A stretch of 6,909 nt of DNA, from NCBI GenBank assembly GCA_015520115.1, contig WAQS01000190.1, positions 1 to 6,909 of the forward strand, written 5' to 3'. A program made the translations under genes and the position numbers. A model generated the notes under the pieces. It worked only from the letters and a program-made list of their open reading frames with translations, did not search any database and had not been told where the DNA came from. Source of the stretch: Ferroglobus sp. GTDB taxonomy: Archaea; Halobacteriota; Archaeoglobi; Archaeoglobales; Archaeoglobaceae. Positions 6,495 through 6,909 of the stretch are shown here, in pieces. Positions within the stretch are counted from its first letter, which is position 1. Every line of letters begins with the position of its first letter.

Positions 6495-6909
6495 GCTCCA
6501 CCGCCCTCGACCTCTTGAGTTTTTTCATCACGCTATCCGGCAGATAGAGAAGCATAGCCGCCACGATCATCCAGTAGCCAATGTCCAAGTAGCTTATTGT
6601 TCTGAAGTTGCCGACCTTGTTTGGTGTGATCGTTACCACCGGCGGAGTGAACGGTTCTATTTCAACCGCAGCTTTGGGATTTAGATCATGTCCGTAGTTG
6701 TAGAGCCAGTATTGCAGGTAAGCTGGGATGCCTACAGCCGTGAGCACAAGCACAATCCAGAAGAACTTTTCGAACCTTTCGCTGCTTACCGCTACACCCA
6801 CCAACGCAAGAATGTCGAGAATTCCGAAGATTATTGGGGCTACTTTTAACTCTATCATTTCCTCCGGATTTATCTCCCTCAAACCAACGTAGTGGTTTAC
6901 GATATTCAC
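6487..6909 (-). CDS. Small multi-pass membrane protein of nos-type clusters, 5'-truncated by the window edge
   Basis: The last 140 or so residues of a membrane protein are seen. The frame is open to the right edge. The GTG at the very edge is probably an internal valine rather than the start, because related proteins, as I recall them, carry further N-terminal sequence before the NHYVGL-like motif. Three hydrophobic helices are visible (about 24-42, 48-66, 109-124 of the fragment), plus a hydrophilic loop with YNYGHDLNPKAAVEI and PFTPPV (70-91). A similar YDYGHNLDP loop and an NHYIGM motif occur in hypothetical proteins next to nosZ, nosD and nosL in clade II nos clusters of Bacteroidetes. 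This comparison is from memory and unverified. The gene overlaps nosD by 8 bases, so both belong to one transcript. Its conserved His, Asp and Asn residues could bind a metal, but no function is established here. Confidence 0.8.
   Translation of the reverse strand: MNIVNHYVGLREINPEEMIELKVAPIIFGILDILALVGVAVSSERFEKFFWIVLVLTAVGIPAYLQYWLYNYGHDLNPKAAVEIEPFTPPVVTITPNKVGNFRTISYLDIGYWMIVAAMLLYLPDSVMKKLKRSRAVEHA

Noticed and set aside
6442..6684. An 80-codon plus-strand frame
   Set aside because: Its Lys/Ile/Asn-rich start is simply the A/T run read backwards, and it is antisense to nosD and its upstream neighbour.
1..6909. tRNA, rRNA, CRISPR arrays, insertion sequences or long repeats
   Set aside because: Gene packing leaves no intergenic space over about 50 bases, and I saw no direct repeats, terminal inverted repeats or transposase motifs.

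Overview
The window looks like a piece of a hyperthermophilic euryarchaeal chromosome, most plausibly from the Archaeoglobales (Ferroglobus/Geoglobus/Archaeoglobus type). The evidence is an MtrH homologue outside any methanogenic Mtr operon, an archaeal-type phosphoglycolate phosphatase, a regulator with a bacterio-opsin-activator (HTH_10) C-terminus, Shine-Dalgarno sites matching the archaeal GGAGGTGAT consensus, and an archaeal BRE/TATA promoter with leaderless spacing. This taxonomic call is inference from gene content. The window is almost fully coding, and no stretch of 300 bases lacks a gene.

Left part (1-2113, minus strand): two genes form a translationally coupled pair. The upstream gene is a 277-residue MtrH-like protein, a predicted methyl-corrinoid:tetrahydromethanopterin methyltransferase. 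Its stop codon overlaps the start of the next gene as ATGA. That second gene is an open frame of at least 427 codons that runs off the left edge. I do not recognise its family. The pair looks like a small C1 (methyl-transfer) module whose methyl donor is unknown.

Middle (2114-2823): a 50-bp divergent intergenic region holds a palindromic TATA element placed exactly midway between two ATG codons. It probably drives leaderless transcription both of the mtrH-like pair and of a plus-strand HAD-family phosphoglycolate phosphatase. The phosphatase ends head-on against the next operon with no intervening base.

Right part (2824-6909, minus strand): a compact operon related to nitrous oxide reductase maturation. 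In order of transcription it contains the C-terminal part of a small membrane protein that resembles a hypothetical protein of clade II nos clusters (entering from the right edge), NosD (exported beta-helix protein), NosF (ABC ATPase), NosY (ABC-2 type permease), and a regulator with an HTH_10 domain and a Cys/His cluster. Genes overlap by 8-14 bases or are 1-6 bases apart, and ribosome binding sites are embedded in the ends of the upstream genes. In known systems NosDFY supports assembly of the copper centres of NosZ. NosZ is not in this window and would be expected beyond the right edge. The last gene is a good candidate for a local metal- or redox-responsive regulator, reminiscent of the haloarchaeal denitrification regulator NarO.
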